Source: Pseudomonadota bacterium
GTDB taxonomy: Bacteria; Pseudomonadota; Gammaproteobacteria; Steroidobacterales; Steroidobacteraceae
Reading direction: 5' to 3'
NCBI GenBank assembly: GCA_021815905.1
Contig: JAKAZP010000182.1
Location: forward strand, 1-5,730
Length of the DNA stretch: 5,730 nucleotides
Positions 1-5,730 of this stretch are shown here, piece after piece. The notes beneath the pieces are model-generated. The model was not told where the DNA came from. It did not search any database and saw only the letters and a list, made by a program, of their open reading frames with translations. The stretch's first letter is position 1. Each line of letters starts with the position of its first letter. The position numbers were made by a program, and so were the translations under genes.

Positions 1-138
1 GCGCGCGGGACGGCGGCCGTGAAACCTTTGCGCCGCGAGGCCGGTCAGATCGAGTACCCGCTCCCCGCGCTCGCCGCGGCGATCGAAGCTGCGCTCGGCG
101 GCCCTGCGGCTGGAATGCGTGTAAGCGAGGAGGGGTGA
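1..138 (+). CDS. hisS: Histidyl-tRNA synthetase, C-terminal end (partial)
   Basis: An open frame runs from the first base to a TGA at 136-138 and encodes 45 residues. It begins ARGTAAVKPLRREAGQ and ends with a short Ala/Gly-rich tail. The G-T-x-x-V-K-x-L-R pattern followed by a final amphipathic helix resembles the end of the anticodon-binding domain of bacterial HisRS, where the E. coli protein has AVKDLRSGEQ. HisRS charges tRNA-His in the cytoplasm as a homodimer. The catalytic domain lies upstream of the window, so the call rests on this short tail and on position: hisS directly precedes yfgM-bamB-der in many Gammaproteobacteria. The stop codon overlaps the yfgM start by one base (TGATG), which suggests one transcript and coupled translation. 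Confidence 0.78.
   Translation, partial: ARGTAAVKPLRREAGQIEYPLPALAAAIEAALGGPAAGMRVSEEG
128..133 (+). promoter_or_regulatory. Shine-Dalgarno site for yfgM
   Basis: AGGAGG, a perfect anti-16S match, lies inside the last codons of hisS. It leaves a 4-nt spacer to ATG 138 but only 1 nt to the in-frame GTG at 135. It therefore favours ATG 138 as the yfgM start. Confidence 0.7.
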
Positions 139-899
139 TGGTCGATTATTTGGGCGACGAGCGCGAACAGTGGGAGACCTTCAAGCGCTGGATCAGCGAG
201 TATGGCCCGCCGGTGCTGCTGTCCATCGCGGTCGTGGCGCTGGGCTTCGGAGGCTACCGCTGGTGGCAGCGCCACGTGCGCGATCGCAATCTCGCCGCCG
301 GCGCCTATTACACGCAGATGCAGAATGCGCTCGCTCAGGGCGACAGCACGCAGGCGTTCGCGCTCCTTGGCGACATCGTGCGCAAGTATCCCTCCTCCCC
401 GTACGCGGATCAGGCTCGGCTCGCCGCGGCGGCCGCCTTCGTCCAGAGCGGCGCTCTTCAGCAGGCGGCCGGTGAGCTTCGCACCGTGATGCTGCACTCC
501 TCGGACTCCGATCTGCGGCTCGTCGCGCGGGTGCGTCTCGCCCGAGTGCAGATCGCGATGCACCAGACCCAGAAGGCGCTCGCCACCTTGAATGGCGCAA
601 ATCCGGGCGCGTTCGCTCCGATCTATGCCGAGGTTCGAGGCGATGCGTATTACGCCCTCGGCCACAAGCGCGAGGCGCTCGCGCAATACCGCCTCGCGCG
701 CGCGAGCGACACGAATGGTGTGACCGATTCGGCGCTGCTCGATCTGGAGATCTCCGATCTCTCGGCCAACCTGAGCGAACCCAAGGCCGCATCGACCGCC
801 GCGACGCCTGGGGTGCCCGCAACGCCCCCGGCGAGCGCAGCGACCCCGGCGAGCGCAGCGACCCCCGTCGCGGGTGGCGCTCGTCCCGAACCCCGTTGA
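138..899 (+). CDS. yfgM: YfgM family protein (ancillary SecYEG translocon subunit, TPR-like)
   Basis: This encodes 253 residues. The protein has a short cytoplasmic N-terminus rich in acidic and aromatic residues (DEREQWETFKRW, 7-18). One membrane helix follows at about 24-43, then RWWQRH and a periplasmic TPR-like helical domain at about 52-210. This is the YfgM architecture, and several stretches line up with E. coli YfgM, including RVRLARVQIAM (131-141; E. coli RLARVQVQL) and AEVRGDAYYALGHKREAL (164-181; E. coli ADLRGEALLSKGDKQGA). In E. coli, YfgM binds SecYEG and the periplasmic chaperone PpiD and helps pass on secreted proteins. The E. coli protein ends shortly after the position matching LEISDLS here. 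This one carries about 44 further residues rich in Ala, Pro and Thr. The start is ATG 138, supported by the AGGAGG site; GTG 135 would add only one residue. bamB follows 16 bp downstream. Confidence 0.92.
   Translation: MVDYLGDEREQWETFKRWISEYGPPVLLSIAVVALGFGGYRWWQRHVRDRNLAAGAYYTQMQNALAQGDSTQAFALLGDIVRKYPSSPYADQARLAAAAAFVQSGALQQAAGELRTVMLHSSDSDLRLVARVRLARVQIAMHQTQKALATLNGANPGAFAPIYAEVRGDAYYALGHKREALAQYRLARASDTNGVTDSALLDLEISDLSANLSEPKAASTAATPGVPATPPASAATPASAATPVAGGARPEPR
830..865 (+). repeat. 18-bp perfect tandem duplication in the 3' end of yfgM
   Basis: The 18-base unit GGCGAGCGCAGCGACCCC occurs at 830-847 and again, unchanged, at 848-865. Being a multiple of three, it keeps the frame and doubles the peptide PASAAT (residues 231-242). 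It sits in a low-complexity Ala/Pro/Thr tail beyond the conserved domain, so copy-number change would probably be tolerated. Confidence 0.9.
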
Positions 900-915
900 A
901 GACCGCGGCCCGCGC

Positions 916-2085
916 ATGAGGAGTCCCTTGCAAACACACACCGGGCGAGTGCTGAGCTCGCTCCCCGTTCTCGCGGCGCTCTGTCTGCTCGCCGCCTGCT
1001 CGAAGAAGGGTCCCGATCAGCCGGCGAAGCTCGCTCCCATCAAGTCCACGCTGCGGGTCGAGCGCATCTGGAGCGCCTCGGTCGGCGATGGCGGCAAGAT
1101 GCTGCGTCTCGGCCTGCGACTCGCGGTCCAAGGCGACCGGGTGTTCGCCTCCGGCCACGAAGGGGAGGTCGCCGCGTTCGATCTCGCCACCGGCCGCAGG
1201 CTCTGGTACACCGAGACTCATCTGCCGCTCGGGGGCGGACCGGCGGTGCACGGCAACCTTCTGGTGGTCGGCGCAACCGACGGACACGTGATCGCGCTCG
1301 ATGCCGCTGACGGCAGGGTGCTCTGGAAGGTGCTGCTCAACGGCGAGGTGATCGCCCGACCGGCGATTTCCGACACCCTGGTGGCGGTGCGCTCGGTCGA
1401 CGGCAAGCTGCGCGCTCTTTCCCCCAGCGACGGCCACGAGCTCTGGGAGGCCAGCCAGGACGTGCCATCACTGTCCCTGCGCGGCACATCGAGCCCGGTG
1501 ATCGCGGGGAAACTCATTGTCTGCGGTTTCGACAACGGCAAGGTGCTCGCCGTGAACTCGCAGGATGGCGCGCAGGTTTGGCTCGCGACCGTTTCCGAGC
1601 CTCGCGGCCGCACGGAGATCCAGCGCCTGGCGGACGTCGACGGACCGGTCACCGTCGCCGGCAAGGACGTCTACGCGGTCGGCTACCACGGTACGGTGGC
1701 GATGCTGGCTCTGCAGAACGGCCAGACGTGGTGGTCGCACAAGGCTTCGAGCTATCGGGGCCTCGCCCTCGGAGCCCGCGCGCTCTATGTGTCGACATCC
1801 GATGGCGCGGTGCTCGCTCTGAATCGCGCCAACGGAGCGGTCATCTGGCGCCAGGGCGCGCTGCGTTACCGCGGGCTGACCGCGGTGGCGGACAGTGCGG
1901 ACGCGGTGATCACGGCGGACTTTCAGGGCTACGTGCACTTCCTCGACAAGCGCACGGGCGAGTTCGTGGCGCGCGTCGAGAGCGGCGGGGTGCGAGTGAG
2001 CAACCCTCCGGTCGTGGTCGGCAACGAGGTGCTGGTCATCAACGACGCCGGACGCATCACCGCCTATCGGGAAGGGCCGCTCTGA
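916..2085 (+). CDS. bamB: Outer membrane protein assembly factor BamB (lipoprotein)
   Basis: This encodes 389 residues, close to the 392 of E. coli BamB. A lipoprotein signal is clear: hydrophobic stretch at 16-27, then the lipobox L-A-A-C with Cys28 as the lipidation site and Ser at +2, which suits outer-membrane sorting. The rest is an eight-bladed beta-propeller with PQQ-like repeats, visible as A-x-D-x-x-x-G-x-x-x-W units: [11 protein letters not shown] (87-97), [11 protein letters not shown] (127-137), [11 protein letters not shown] (167-177), [11 protein letters not shown] (212-222) and [11 protein letters not shown] (301-311). [11 protein letters not shown] (189-199) and [10 protein letters not shown] (234-243) match the corresponding E. 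coli BamB segments. BamB is a periplasm-facing lipoprotein of the BAM complex that scaffolds BamA during beta-barrel insertion. ATG 916 has no strong Shine-Dalgarno sequence; TTG 928 (preceded by AGGAG at 919-923) and ATG 874 (inside yfgM) are in-frame alternatives. All keep the lipobox. Confidence 0.95.
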   Translation: MRSPLQTHTGRVLSSLPVLAALCLLAACSKKGPDQPAKLAPIKSTLRVERIWSASVGDGGKMLRLGLRLAVQGDRVFASGHEGEVAAFDLATGRRLWYTETHLPLGGGPAVHGNLLVVGATDGHVIALDAADGRVLWKVLLNGEVIARPAISDTLVAVRSVDGKLRALSPSDGHELWEASQDVPSLSLRGTSSPVIAGKLIVCGFDNGKVLAVNSQDGAQVWLATVSEPRGRTEIQRLADVDGPVTVAGKDVYAVGYHGTVAMLALQNGQTWWSHKASSYRGLALGARALYVSTSDGAVLALNRANGAVIWRQGALRYRGLTAVADSADAVITADFQGYVHFLDKRTGEFVARVESGGVRVSNPPVVVGNEVLVINDAGRITAYREGPL

Positions 2086-2098
2086 CGGAGCGGCAGCC

Positions 2099-3478
2099 AT
2101 GCTGCCCGTCGTCGCACTGGTGGGCCGGCCGAACGTCGGCAAGTCGACACTGTTCAATGTGCTGACCGGGACACGCGACGCCATCGTCGCGGACGTCCCG
2201 GGTCTCACCCGCGACCGGCAGTACGGCTTCGGGCGCGTGGGTCCGATGCCCTACGTCGTCATCGACACCGGCGGCCTCATCGAGAACCCGCGCGGCATCG
2301 AGGCGCAGATGCGCGCGCAGACCGAGCGCGCGGTGGCCGAGGCGGACCGGCTCGTGCTGCTGGTCGATGCCCGGGCAGGACTCACGCCGCAGGATGAGTT
2401 CGTCGCGCGCGAGATCCGCAGATCCGGCAAACCGACCACGCTCGCTCTCAACAAGGCCGAAGGGCTCGATTCCGATCTCGTGGCCGCGGACTTTCACGCG
2501 CTCGGACTCGGTGATCCCTACACGATCTCGGCGAGCCACGGCCAGGGCTGCGCGGATCTCATGAGCGGAGTGCTCGAGGGCCTCGAGCCCGCCGCCCTCG
2601 ACGAGGAGCACGACGGCGCGGTGCGCATCGCCATCATCGGACGACCCAACGTCGGCAAGTCGACGCTCGTCAACCGATTGCTGGGCGAGGAGCGGGTGAT
2701 CGCGAGCGAGGAGCCGGGCACCACGCGCGACCGCATCCTGATCCCGTTCGAGCGCGAGGGGCGCAGCTTCCTGCTGATCGACACGGCGGGCATGCGCCGC
2801 CGCGCCCGGGTGGAGGACGTCGTCGAGCGCGCGAGCGTCGCGAAGACGCTGCAGGCGATCGAGGAAGCGCACGTCGTGATCCTCGTGCTCGATGCGCACG
2901 ACACCGTGGCGGAGCAGGATGCGAGCGTGCTCGGCGTCGCGCTCGCGCGCGGCCGGGCGCTCATCATCGCGGTCAACAAGTGGGACGGCATCCCGAGAGA
3001 GCAGCGGGAGGAGATCCACCGACAGCTCGCGCTGAAGCTCGACTTCGTGCCCTTTGCGCCCCTGCATTTCATTTCCGCGCGCCACGGCAGCGGAGTCGGC
3101 GATCTCGTGCAGGCGGTGGTGCGCGCGTACGAGGCGGCGATGCGGGAGATGCCGACCAAGGAGCTCACCCGGGCGCTCGAGCGCGCCCTGACCGCTCACC
3201 AGCCGCCGCTCGTGCGCGGCCGGCGCATCAAGCTGCGCTACGCGCATCAGGGCGGACGGAACCCGCCGCGCATCGTCATTCACGGCAATCAGACCGCATC
3301 GGTGCCCGACGCCTACACCCGCTATCTCGCCAACAGCTTCCGCAGGACATTCGATCTCTTTGCGACGCCGGTGGTGATCGAGTACCGCACGGACGAGAAC
3401 CCCTATGCGCGTGAGCGCAAGGGCAGGCGGTCCGCGCGCGCGGGGGGGCGCGGATTGCGCAGCCGTCGCCCATCGTGA
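2099..3478 (+). CDS. der: Ribosome biogenesis GTPase Der (EngA)
   Basis: This encodes 459 residues with the tandem G-domain layout found only in Der. Domain 1 has the P-loop GRPNVGKS (9-16), TRDR (37-40), DTGG (56-59), NKAE (118-121) and SAS (144-146). Domain 2 has GRPNVGKS (181-188), DTAG (228-231), NKWD (293-296) and SAR (326-328). The C-terminal KH-like domain (about 350-435) contains the typical [21 protein letters not shown] segment (377-397) and VVIEYR near the end. Der acts in the cytoplasm on late 50S subunit maturation and is essential in E. coli. The first NKxD motif reads NKAE, a variant I recall from other proteobacterial Der proteins. GGAG at 2087-2090 with an 8-nt spacer supports ATG 2099, 13 bp after bamB. 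The tail after NPYARERKG is strongly basic (Arg/Gly-rich, 440-459), and a run of seven G residues lies in its coding sequence. The stop overlaps the cobB start. Confidence 0.98.
   Translation: MLPVVALVGRPNVGKSTLFNVLTGTRDAIVADVPGLTRDRQYGFGRVGPMPYVVIDTGGLIENPRGIEAQMRAQTERAVAEADRLVLLVDARAGLTPQDEFVAREIRRSGKPTTLALNKAEGLDSDLVAADFHALGLGDPYTISASHGQGCADLMSGVLEGLEPAALDEEHDGAVRIAIIGRPNVGKSTLVNRLLGEERVIASEEPGTTRDRILIPFEREGRSFLLIDTAGMRRRARVEDVVERASVAKTLQAIEEAHVVILVLDAHDTVAEQDASVLGVALARGRALIIAVNKWDGIPREQREEIHRQLALKLDFVPFAPLHFISARHGSGVGDLVQAVVRAYEAAMREMPTKELTRALERALTAHQPPLVRGRRIKLRYAHQGGRNPPRIVIHGNQTASVPDAYTRYLANSFRRTFDLFATPVVIEYRTDENPYARERKGRRSARAGGRGLRSRRPS
3442..3448 (+). other. Seven-G homopolymer near the end of der
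   Basis: Seven consecutive G bases lie in the Gly449-Gly450 codons of der, 30 nt before its stop. The -1 frame from this point (starting at 3448) has no stop and runs straight into the cobB frame; that frame is closed upstream by TGA at 3412-3414. The tract is a possible slippage site for polymerase or ribosome and also a common place for sequencing or assembly errors. Confidence 0.6.
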
Positions 3479-4770
3479 GCCGGCGCTGTCCCGCGCTTCT
3501 GATCAGCGCACCGGCCTCGGGGCAGGGCAAGACCACGGTGACTGCGGCGCTCGCGCGCCACCACGCTCTGCGGGGGCGCAGGGTGCGCGTCTTCAAGACC
3601 GGGCCGGATTTCATCGATCCCATGATTCTCGAGCGCGCGAGCGGCCGGCTCGTGTATCCGCTCGATCTGTGGATGGGGGGCGAGGCGCATTGTCGGGGTC
3701 TGCTGCACGAGGCGGCGGCCGAGGCCGATCTCATCCTGATCGAGGGCGTGATGGGACTGCATGACGGAACGCCCTCGAGCGCGGATCTCGCCCGGCTTTT
3801 CGGGGTACCGGTCCTCGCGGTGATCGACGCTCAGGCGATGGCGCAGACCTTCTCCGCGATTGCGTATGGGCTCGCACGCTCCCGACCCGGGGTGCCTTTC
3901 CACGGCGTGTTCGCGAACCGTGTGGCGGGCTCGCGGCACGCGGCGCTGACGCGCGAGGGCCTGCCGCCCGATCTCGCCCATCTCGGCAGTCTCGATTTCG
4001 ACCGCACGATCGAGCTTCCGGAACGGTACCTCGGCCTGGTGCAGGCGGAGGAAGTCGCCGATCTCGAGGCGCGGCTGCAAGCCGTCGCCGCGCGGGTCGC
4101 GGGCACCGAGCTGGCGCGCATGCCCCCCGCGATCGAGCTCGCAGCTCCCGAGGAGCCGGATGCGCCCCCCGAGCGGTCCCTCGATGGCGTTCGGCTCGGA
4201 GTCGCTCGCGATCGCGCCTTCTCCTTCCTTTACCCTCCGAACCTCGATCTTCTGCGGGCGCTCGGCGCGGAGCTCGTCTTCTTCTCGCCGCTGGCCGACG
4301 ATGAGCTGCCCGCCGTGGACAGCGTTTATCTGCCGGGCGGGTACCCGGAGCTGCATCTCGAGCCATTGAGCGCTCGGTGCGCACTGGCCGGCGCGCTGCG
4401 CGCACACGTGCAGGCCGGCAAGCCGCTCTACGCCGAATGCGGCGGCATGCTCTACCTGCTCGAGGCGCTGACCGACAAGGAAGGTCGGAGTGCGCGGATG
4501 GCCGGCGTCATTCCAGGTCACGCCACCGTTCACTCTCGTCTCCAATCCATCGGATACCACTCCGCGGAGCTGACGGGCGGCACGCTGCGCGGGCATGCCT
4601 TTCATCACTCGACACTCGTGACGCCGCTTGCGCCCCTCGCGCGCACGATACCCGCGAACGGGGTCTCGGACGGCGAGGCGATCTACCGCGACAAACGCCT
4701 CGTCGCCACCTACTTCCATGGTTACTTTCCGTCCGCGCCGCAGGCGGTGGCCGAGCTGCTGCGTCCGTGA
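3475..4770 (+). CDS. cobB: Cobyrinate a,c-diamide synthase (CobB/CbiA family)
   Basis: This encodes 431 residues. The N-terminal ATP-dependent domain has the P-loop [10 protein letters not shown] (11-20), the substrate-region motif GPDFIDP (43-49) and EGVMGLHDG (90-98). The C-terminal class I glutamine amidotransferase domain starts near 239 and shows [10 protein letters not shown] (286-295), the nucleophile Cys322 in [16 protein letters not shown] (372-379) and the likely catalytic His415 in YFHGYF. The family uses ATP and glutamine to amidate the a and c side chains of (hydrogeno)cobyrinic acid in cobalamin synthesis. The overall sequence is closest in character to Pseudomonas-type CobB. 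Related amidotransferases act on other tetrapyrroles (CfbB in F430 synthesis, DsrN on siroheme), so the exact substrate is inferred. GTG 3475 is the only usual start between the upstream in-frame stop at 3412 and the P-loop. It shares GTGA with the der stop and has no Shine-Dalgarno sequence, so translation is probably coupled to der. No other cobalamin gene is in the window. Confidence 0.93.
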   Translation: MSRRCPALLISAPASGQGKTTVTAALARHHALRGRRVRVFKTGPDFIDPMILERASGRLVYPLDLWMGGEAHCRGLLHEAAAEADLILIEGVMGLHDGTPSSADLARLFGVPVLAVIDAQAMAQTFSAIAYGLARSRPGVPFHGVFANRVAGSRHAALTREGLPPDLAHLGSLDFDRTIELPERYLGLVQAEEVADLEARLQAVAARVAGTELARMPPAIELAAPEEPDAPPERSLDGVRLGVARDRAFSFLYPPNLDLLRALGAELVFFSPLADDELPAVDSVYLPGGYPELHLEPLSARCALAGALRAHVQAGKPLYAECGGMLYLLEALTDKEGRSARMAGVIPGHATVHSRLQSIGYHSAELTGGTLRGHAFHHSTLVTPLAPLARTIPANGVSDGEAIYRDKRLVATYFHGYFPSAPQAVAELLRP

Positions 4771-4784
4771 GCCCTGTCGGACGC
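4761..4784 (+). terminator. Stem-loop across the cobB stop codon (weak terminator candidate)
   Basis: GCGTCCG (4761-4767) pairs perfectly with CGGACGC (4778-4784) around a 10-nt loop that contains the cobB TGA. It sits between two converging genes, where a terminator is expected. No T-run follows on either strand, so it is not a classical intrinsic terminator; chance pairing in GC-rich DNA is possible. Confidence 0.3.
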
Positions 4785-4805
4785 CGAGGCGCGCAGCCGG
4801 GTGCG

Positions 4806-5342
4806 CTACCGGGTCGGGCTCGGGCTTGCGGGCAGCGGCTCCGGCCGCGTCCGGCGCAGCACGCCGGTGTAGTAAACCGCGTAGTAGCCGAGCAGCACTC
4901 CGAACAGCGCGCCCGTCACTGGAGTGCCATCGTAGGCCATGAGCGGATTCGCCTGCGCTGCGCCGACGGGAAGTGCGCCCCGGTAGAACGCCAGCAGGCG
5001 GTAGAGGATTCGGCCGAGGAACAGCGCCGTCACCGCGACCCCGAGGTAGGCATGTGGGGTGTAGAAGCGTCCCTCGGCCGTCACTTCGAAGCGCGTGTGC
5101 CGCAAACCGACATAACCGAGCGCCGCGCCGCAGGCGCAGCCCGCGAGCAGCGCCAGGCCGAGCTGCGGGCTCGCGAGCGAGCCGATCGCGAGCAGGGCGC
5201 CAATGACGGCGAGAATGGCCATGCGCACGAGCAGGCGGCGCGGCTGCACGCGCTGACGGCCGAAGTTCCGGCGCATGCGCCGGAGGATCGCGAACACGAG
5301 CAGCGCCGCGAGCAGCAGGGGGGTGACGACCTGGGAATTCAT
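4806..5342 (-). CDS. Polytopic membrane protein, DUF1453/CcdC-like
   Basis: This encodes 178 residues with about five hydrophobic helices, near 5-20, 39-58, 61-78, 97-119 and 140-162. The first helix is followed by a strongly basic loop (RRMRRNFGRQRVQPRR, 21-36). The segment GLRHTRFEVTAEGRFYTPHAYLG (79-101) lies before the fourth helix. The R-x-x-FG-x-Q loop together with the GLRHTRFE...GRFYTP stretch resembles bacterial proteins annotated as DUF1453/CcdC-like; that assignment is from memory of the pattern and is not certain. No catalytic motif or cofactor site is evident, and no function is proposed. ATG 5342 is chosen because GAGGT lies 4 nt upstream and the helix begins at once; extension to 5486 would add 48 residues that do not look like a signal or domain. 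The gene converges on cobB with a 35-bp gap and diverges from the small gene at 5479. Confidence 0.8.
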   Translation of the reverse strand: MNSQVVTPLLLAALLVFAILRRMRRNFGRQRVQPRRLLVRMAILAVIGALLAIGSLASPQLGLALLAGCACGAALGYVGLRHTRFEVTAEGRFYTPHAYLGVAVTALFLGRILYRLLAFYRGALPVGAAQANPLMAYDGTPVTGALFGVLLGYYAVYYTGVLRRTRPEPLPASPSPTR

Positions 5343-5346
5343 GGCT

Positions 5347-5351
5347 ACCTC
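5347..5351 (-). promoter_or_regulatory. Shine-Dalgarno site for the DUF1453-like gene
   Basis: On the minus strand GAGGT precedes ATG 5342 with a 4-nt spacer (AGCC). It supports this start over upstream in-frame starts reaching to 5486. Confidence 0.55.
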
Positions 5352-5403
5352 GGTCCAGTCGAAATCGGGCCGGGGCCCGCCGTGTACGGGATGCGCCGTC
5401 GCA

Positions 5404-5432
5404 AGGGTAGCGAAGCGCTCCGGAATGGTAAA
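5404..5432 (-). promoter_or_regulatory. Candidate sigma-70 promoter for the DUF1453-like gene
   Basis: On the minus strand, TTTACC (5432-5427; 4 of 6 matches to TTGACA) and TACCCT (5409-5404; 3 of 6 to TATAAT) are separated by exactly 17 nt. Transcription would begin near 5397, giving a leader of about 55 nt before ATG 5342. The location in the divergent intergenic region is right, but the -10 match is poor and such matches occur by chance. Confidence 0.3.
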
Positions 5433-5464
5433 GAATCCGCGCCAGCTCCTGTCGCGGTGCACCC

Positions 5465-5469
5465 GAGGG
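5465..5469 (+). promoter_or_regulatory. Shine-Dalgarno site for the small membrane gene
   Basis: GAGGG lies 9 nt before the TTG at 5479. It is the main reason to prefer that codon over ATG 5425, which has only a weak CGGA upstream. Confidence 0.45.
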
Positions 5470-5478
5470 CCTCGTAGC

Positions 5479-5718
5479 TTGTCCATCGCAGATTCGGTTG
5501 GTTGGGCGGCGACCGTGGTGTTCGTCGCCTCCTATTTCTTTCGCAGCTCCCTCATGCTGCGGGGCACCCAGATCATCGGCGCCGCGCTCTGGACGGCCTA
5601 TGGGGCGCTGATCGCCTCGAAGCCGGTCATCGCGGCCAACGTCCTGGTATTCGCCGCCGCGGCGTGGAGCCTGTTCCGGGAGCGCAGCGCCTCCGGGGCG
5701 AATGCCGAGGCGAACTGA
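5479..5718 (+). CDS. Small three-helix membrane protein, half-length YgjV / SemiSWEET-like
   Basis: This encodes 79 residues if started at TTG 5479, or 97 from ATG 5425; the extra residues are polar and do not look like part of the fold. Three hydrophobic segments fill the protein, at about 5-21, 28-46 and 48-66, and a short polar tail follows. The pattern LWTAYGALIASKPVIAANV (37-55) fits the LW-x-x-YG...P-x-x-x-x-N signature of bacterial SemiSWEET sugar-transporter half-units. Trp38 and Asn54 are 16 residues apart, the same spacing I recall for the Trp/Asn substrate pair in Leptospira SemiSWEET. The PQ motif expected in the first helix is absent. ASYFFRSSLMLRGTQ (17-31) is instead closer to the start of YgjV proteins, which are about twice this length. 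A membrane protein is well supported, but a sugar-transport role is not shown. It is divergent from the DUF1453-like gene and its downstream neighbour lies outside the window. Confidence 0.72.
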   Translation: MSIADSVGWAATVVFVASYFFRSSLMLRGTQIIGAALWTAYGALIASKPVIAANVLVFAAAAWSLFRERSASGANAEAN

Positions 5719-5730
5719 AGGACGCCGGCG

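Noticed and set aside
693..706. Perfect 14-bp palindrome of alternating CG (CTCGCGCGCGCGAG) inside yfgM
   Set aside because: It falls in Leu-Ala-Arg-Ala codons of the conserved domain and is readily explained by GC-rich codon choice; no partner site or regulatory context is seen.
744..762. Short palindrome GGAGATCTCC with flanking GATCT repeats in yfgM
   Set aside because: It lies in Asp-Leu-Glu-Ile-Ser codons of the conserved domain and has no repeat elsewhere in the window.
193..1437. Long antisense open frame (414 codons) across yfgM and bamB
   Set aside because: Its translation is Arg/Ala/Pro-rich without domain pattern, and it crosses two well-supported genes. Long antisense frames are expected in GC-rich DNA with this codon bias.
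2057..3283. Antisense open frame (408 codons) opposite der
   Set aside because: Low-complexity Arg/Asp/Glu/His-rich translation, fully opposite a clear Der protein; a shadow of its codon use.
3403..4719. Antisense open frame (438 codons) opposite cobB
   Set aside because: No recognisable motif or ribosome site, and fully opposite a clear CobB protein.
4377..5477. Plus-strand open frame (366 codons) overlapping the end of cobB and opposite the DUF1453-like gene
   Set aside because: The translation is dominated by Arg, Ala, Glu and Gln and has no hydrophobic core, whereas the opposite strand encodes a coherent membrane protein with a ribosome site.
5719..5730. Last 12 bases after the small membrane gene
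   Set aside because: Too short to support a terminator, ribosome site or further gene.

Overview
The window is 5,730 bp of GC-rich DNA with high coding density. It holds a compact plus-strand cluster in the order hisS (3' end only), yfgM, bamB, der. This order is typical of the Gammaproteobacteria. The GC-rich codon use, the close likeness of the cobyrinate synthase to Pseudomonas-type CobB, and a DUF1453-like membrane protein point to a non-enteric gammaproteobacterium such as a Xanthomonadales/Steroidobacterales/Nevskiales-type lineage. That placement is inferred from gene order and protein character, not from a marker search.

Layout. 1-138: C-terminal end of histidyl-tRNA synthetase. 138-899: YfgM-type SecYEG/chaperone tether, overlapping the hisS stop by one base. 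916-2085: outer-membrane lipoprotein BamB. 2099-3478: the double-GTPase ribosome assembly factor Der. 3475-4770: cobyrinate a,c-diamide synthase (CobB/CbiA family), overlapping the der stop by 4 nt. 4806-5342 (minus): a small polytopic membrane protein of DUF1453/CcdC-like character, convergent with cobB. 5479-5718 (plus): a 79-residue, three-helix membrane protein that looks like a half-length YgjV / SemiSWEET-like protein, divergent from the minus-strand gene.

The first five genes are on one strand with gaps of 16 bp or less, so they are probably co-transcribed. The first four link tRNA charging, periplasmic handover of translocated proteins, outer-membrane protein assembly and 50S maturation, the usual theme of this locus. 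cobB is the unusual member: it is a single cobalamin-pathway gene with no other cob gene in view, and it appears to depend on der for its translation. The last two genes are separated by a 136-bp divergent intergenic region that should carry their promoters.

I see no RNA gene, CRISPR array, mobile element or phage feature. The window is mostly ordinary housekeeping sequence. The points worth a second look are the der-cobB junction (GTGA overlap, no Shine-Dalgarno sequence, a seven-G tract whose -1 frame is open into cobB), the repeat-bearing tail on YfgM, and the miniature YgjV/SemiSWEET-like protein with a TTG start.
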